13,393 nucleotides of DNA from Planctomycetota bacterium (GTDB lineage Bacteria > Planctomycetota > Phycisphaerae > FEN-1346), in NCBI GenBank assembly GCA_026387055.1, contig JAPLML010000688.1, positions 1-13,393 on the forward strand, written 5' to 3'. The first letter of the stretch is position 1, and every line of letters starts with the position of its first letter. The notes beneath the pieces are model-generated. The model saw nothing but the letters and a program-made list of their open reading frames with translations, was not told the DNA's origin and made no database searches. Of the stretch, positions 12,987 to 13,393 are shown piece by piece. The translations under genes and the position numbers were made by a program.

Positions 12987-13014
12987 AATATAGCCCAAGA
13001 TTGGCCGAAGTCAA
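12987..13014 (-). promoter_or_regulatory. Sigma70-type promoter for the giant gene
   Basis: On the minus strand, TTGACT (13014-13009) is followed after 16 bases by TATATT (12992-12987); each hexamer matches the consensus at 5 of 6 positions. The AT-rich stretch upstream (minus-strand ATGTTACATAAATTTCTT, about 13042-13025) resembles an UP element. Transcription would start near 12980, giving a leader of about 217 bases before the ATG. The -10/-35 assignment is by eye. Confidence 0.6.
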
Positions 13015-13049
13015 ACGCGGCCAAGAAATTTATGTAACATTCCTTGGGG

Positions 13050-13069
13050 GGCAACTTGCGCAGTTTGCC
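13050..13069. promoter_or_regulatory. Imperfect 20-bp palindrome upstream of the promoter (possible operator)
   Basis: GGCAACTTGCGCAGTTTGCC pairs with itself at 8 of 10 positions (GGCAA/TTGCC ends and a TGCGCA core). It is centred about 45 bases upstream of the -35 box, a place where an activator could bind. No regulator is known for it. Confidence 0.25.
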
Positions 13070-13144
13070 TCTTTTGCACAGGTTATCCACGGGCGAAGTC
13101 GATGCCGAAGGGCCAAGAACCGGCCCGGAAAGGCCCAAGAGCGA

Positions 13145-13393
13145 CTATCCTTGGAGGGCCAGGATGCCCGAAAGGAGGGCCACGGCGGCGGTTTCGATCC
13201 GCAAAACCGCTTTTCCAAGCCTGACGGGCACGAAACCGGCCCGCCGCAGGGCCTCGCGCTCCCCCGCCGTCAGTCCGCCCTCCGGCCCGACGACTATATT
13301 ATATGTACGCGGCGCGCCCGCCTGGCCGGACACCGCCGCCGAGAACGGGCGGGCGTCCGCCGACAGGTCGCCGACGAGACCCAACCCGTCCCG
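13145..13393 (-). CDS. rsmE: RsmE, 16S rRNA (uracil-1498-N3)-methyltransferase, C-terminal part
   Basis: The gene enters from the right edge and ends at TAG 13147-13145; 82 codons are visible. The sequence holds NIVVGPEGGLTAGEREALRR as two linked motifs: V-V-G-P-E-G-G is the SAM-binding glycine loop of the SPOUT trefoil knot, followed by the conserved E-R-E-A helix. Next comes FVPVRLGKAVLRIETAAVAL, whose L-G-x-x-V-L-R-x-E-T-A motif forms the knot and catalytic edge. By family knowledge RsmE methylates N3 of U1498 in the 30S subunit. The length after the knot is normal for the family. The start codon is outside the window. Separation from the giant gene by a promoter indicates independent transcription. 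Confidence 0.93.
   Translation of the reverse strand, partial: RDGLGLVGDLSADARPFSAAVSGQAGAPRTYNIVVGPEGGLTAGEREALRRAGFVPVRLGKAVLRIETAAVALLSGILALQG

Larger units (their letters stand above)
12764..13144. other. Intergenic control region between rsmE and the giant gene
   Basis: No gene is supported here. Going with the minus strand from rsmE, it holds a DnaA-box-like word (13083-13091), an imperfect 20-bp palindrome (13050-13069), an AT-rich tract (about 13022-13042), a sigma70-type promoter (12987-13014), a hairpin next to the predicted RNA start (12933-12970), a second hairpin (12836-12859), a short AT palindrome CTATTAAAATAG (12810-12821) and the ribosome site (12770-12775). Its lower GC content contrasts with the coding regions. 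Confidence 0.6.

Noticed and set aside
13083..13091. DnaA-box-like TTATCCACG, suggesting an origin
   Set aside because: It is one copy with 8 of 9 matches and no cluster of boxes, no dnaA or dnaN nearby and no unwinding element beyond the promoter AT tract. A chance match is likely.
13109..13135. GGGCC/GGCCC inverted words just after the rsmE stop as a terminator
   Set aside because: The stems are only 5 bases with several alternative pairings and no T-run follows, so no terminator is called.
1..13393. CRISPR array, tRNA or rRNA genes, insertion sequences, defence genes
   Set aside because: Repeated DNA words here are codon-level repeats of Gly/Thr/Asn-rich protein. No regular spacer pattern, cloverleaf, transposase or nuclease/effector motif was found.

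Overview
The window comes from a GC-rich bacterium (about two-thirds G+C by eye, with hand-counted 60-base lines between 48% and 72%). The domain mix suggests a Planctomycetota-like organism: a giant secreted beta-repeat protein with PA14-like modules, a discoidin-like domain, a paired dockerin-like EF-hand segment and a C-terminal PEP-CTERM sorting tail. That lineage is inferred from protein architecture only, because no rRNA or other marker gene lies in the window.

Layout. Bases 2-124 (+) are the last 40 codons of a PhoU-type phosphate regulator. A strong hairpin at 161-184 works as a shared terminator for phoU and for the convergent giant gene. One giant locus on the minus strand fills 12763 down to 231. 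Bases 12764-13144 are its control region, with a good sigma70-type promoter, an AT-rich upstream element, an imperfect palindrome and two leader hairpins. From 13147 to the window end (minus strand) is the C-terminus of RsmE, a 16S rRNA methyltransferase.

The giant gene is read here in three frames. The N-terminal frame (12763 to about 11518) carries a signal peptide, a beta-repeat stretch and a classical PA14 domain. The middle frame (about 11517 to 9472) carries beta-strand repeats and a discoidin-like domain. The C-terminal frame (about 9503 to 231) carries PA14-like module 1, a very long beta-repeat body, PA14-like module 2, the dockerin-like pair and the PEP-CTERM tail. Each junction looks like exactly one surplus base. 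Removing two bases from 12533 leaves 12531, which is 4177 whole codons and a protein of 4176 residues. Domain continuity and codon-aligned open frames on the opposite strand both switch at the same places. The split is therefore either assembly or read error, or recent decay of one gene, and not three independent genes.

Biologically, the locus encodes a secreted, probably surface- or matrix-associated fibrous protein, likely an adhesin or carbohydrate-binding protein. It sits alone between two housekeeping genes. No exosortase, export channel, defence system, CRISPR array, mobile element or RNA gene was seen. The least familiar element is a run of Trp/Asn/Gly-rich units of about 225 residues, marked by a recurring [FY]-x-N-V-H-L-like motif (codons between about 7592 and 4860), which I could not match to a named domain.
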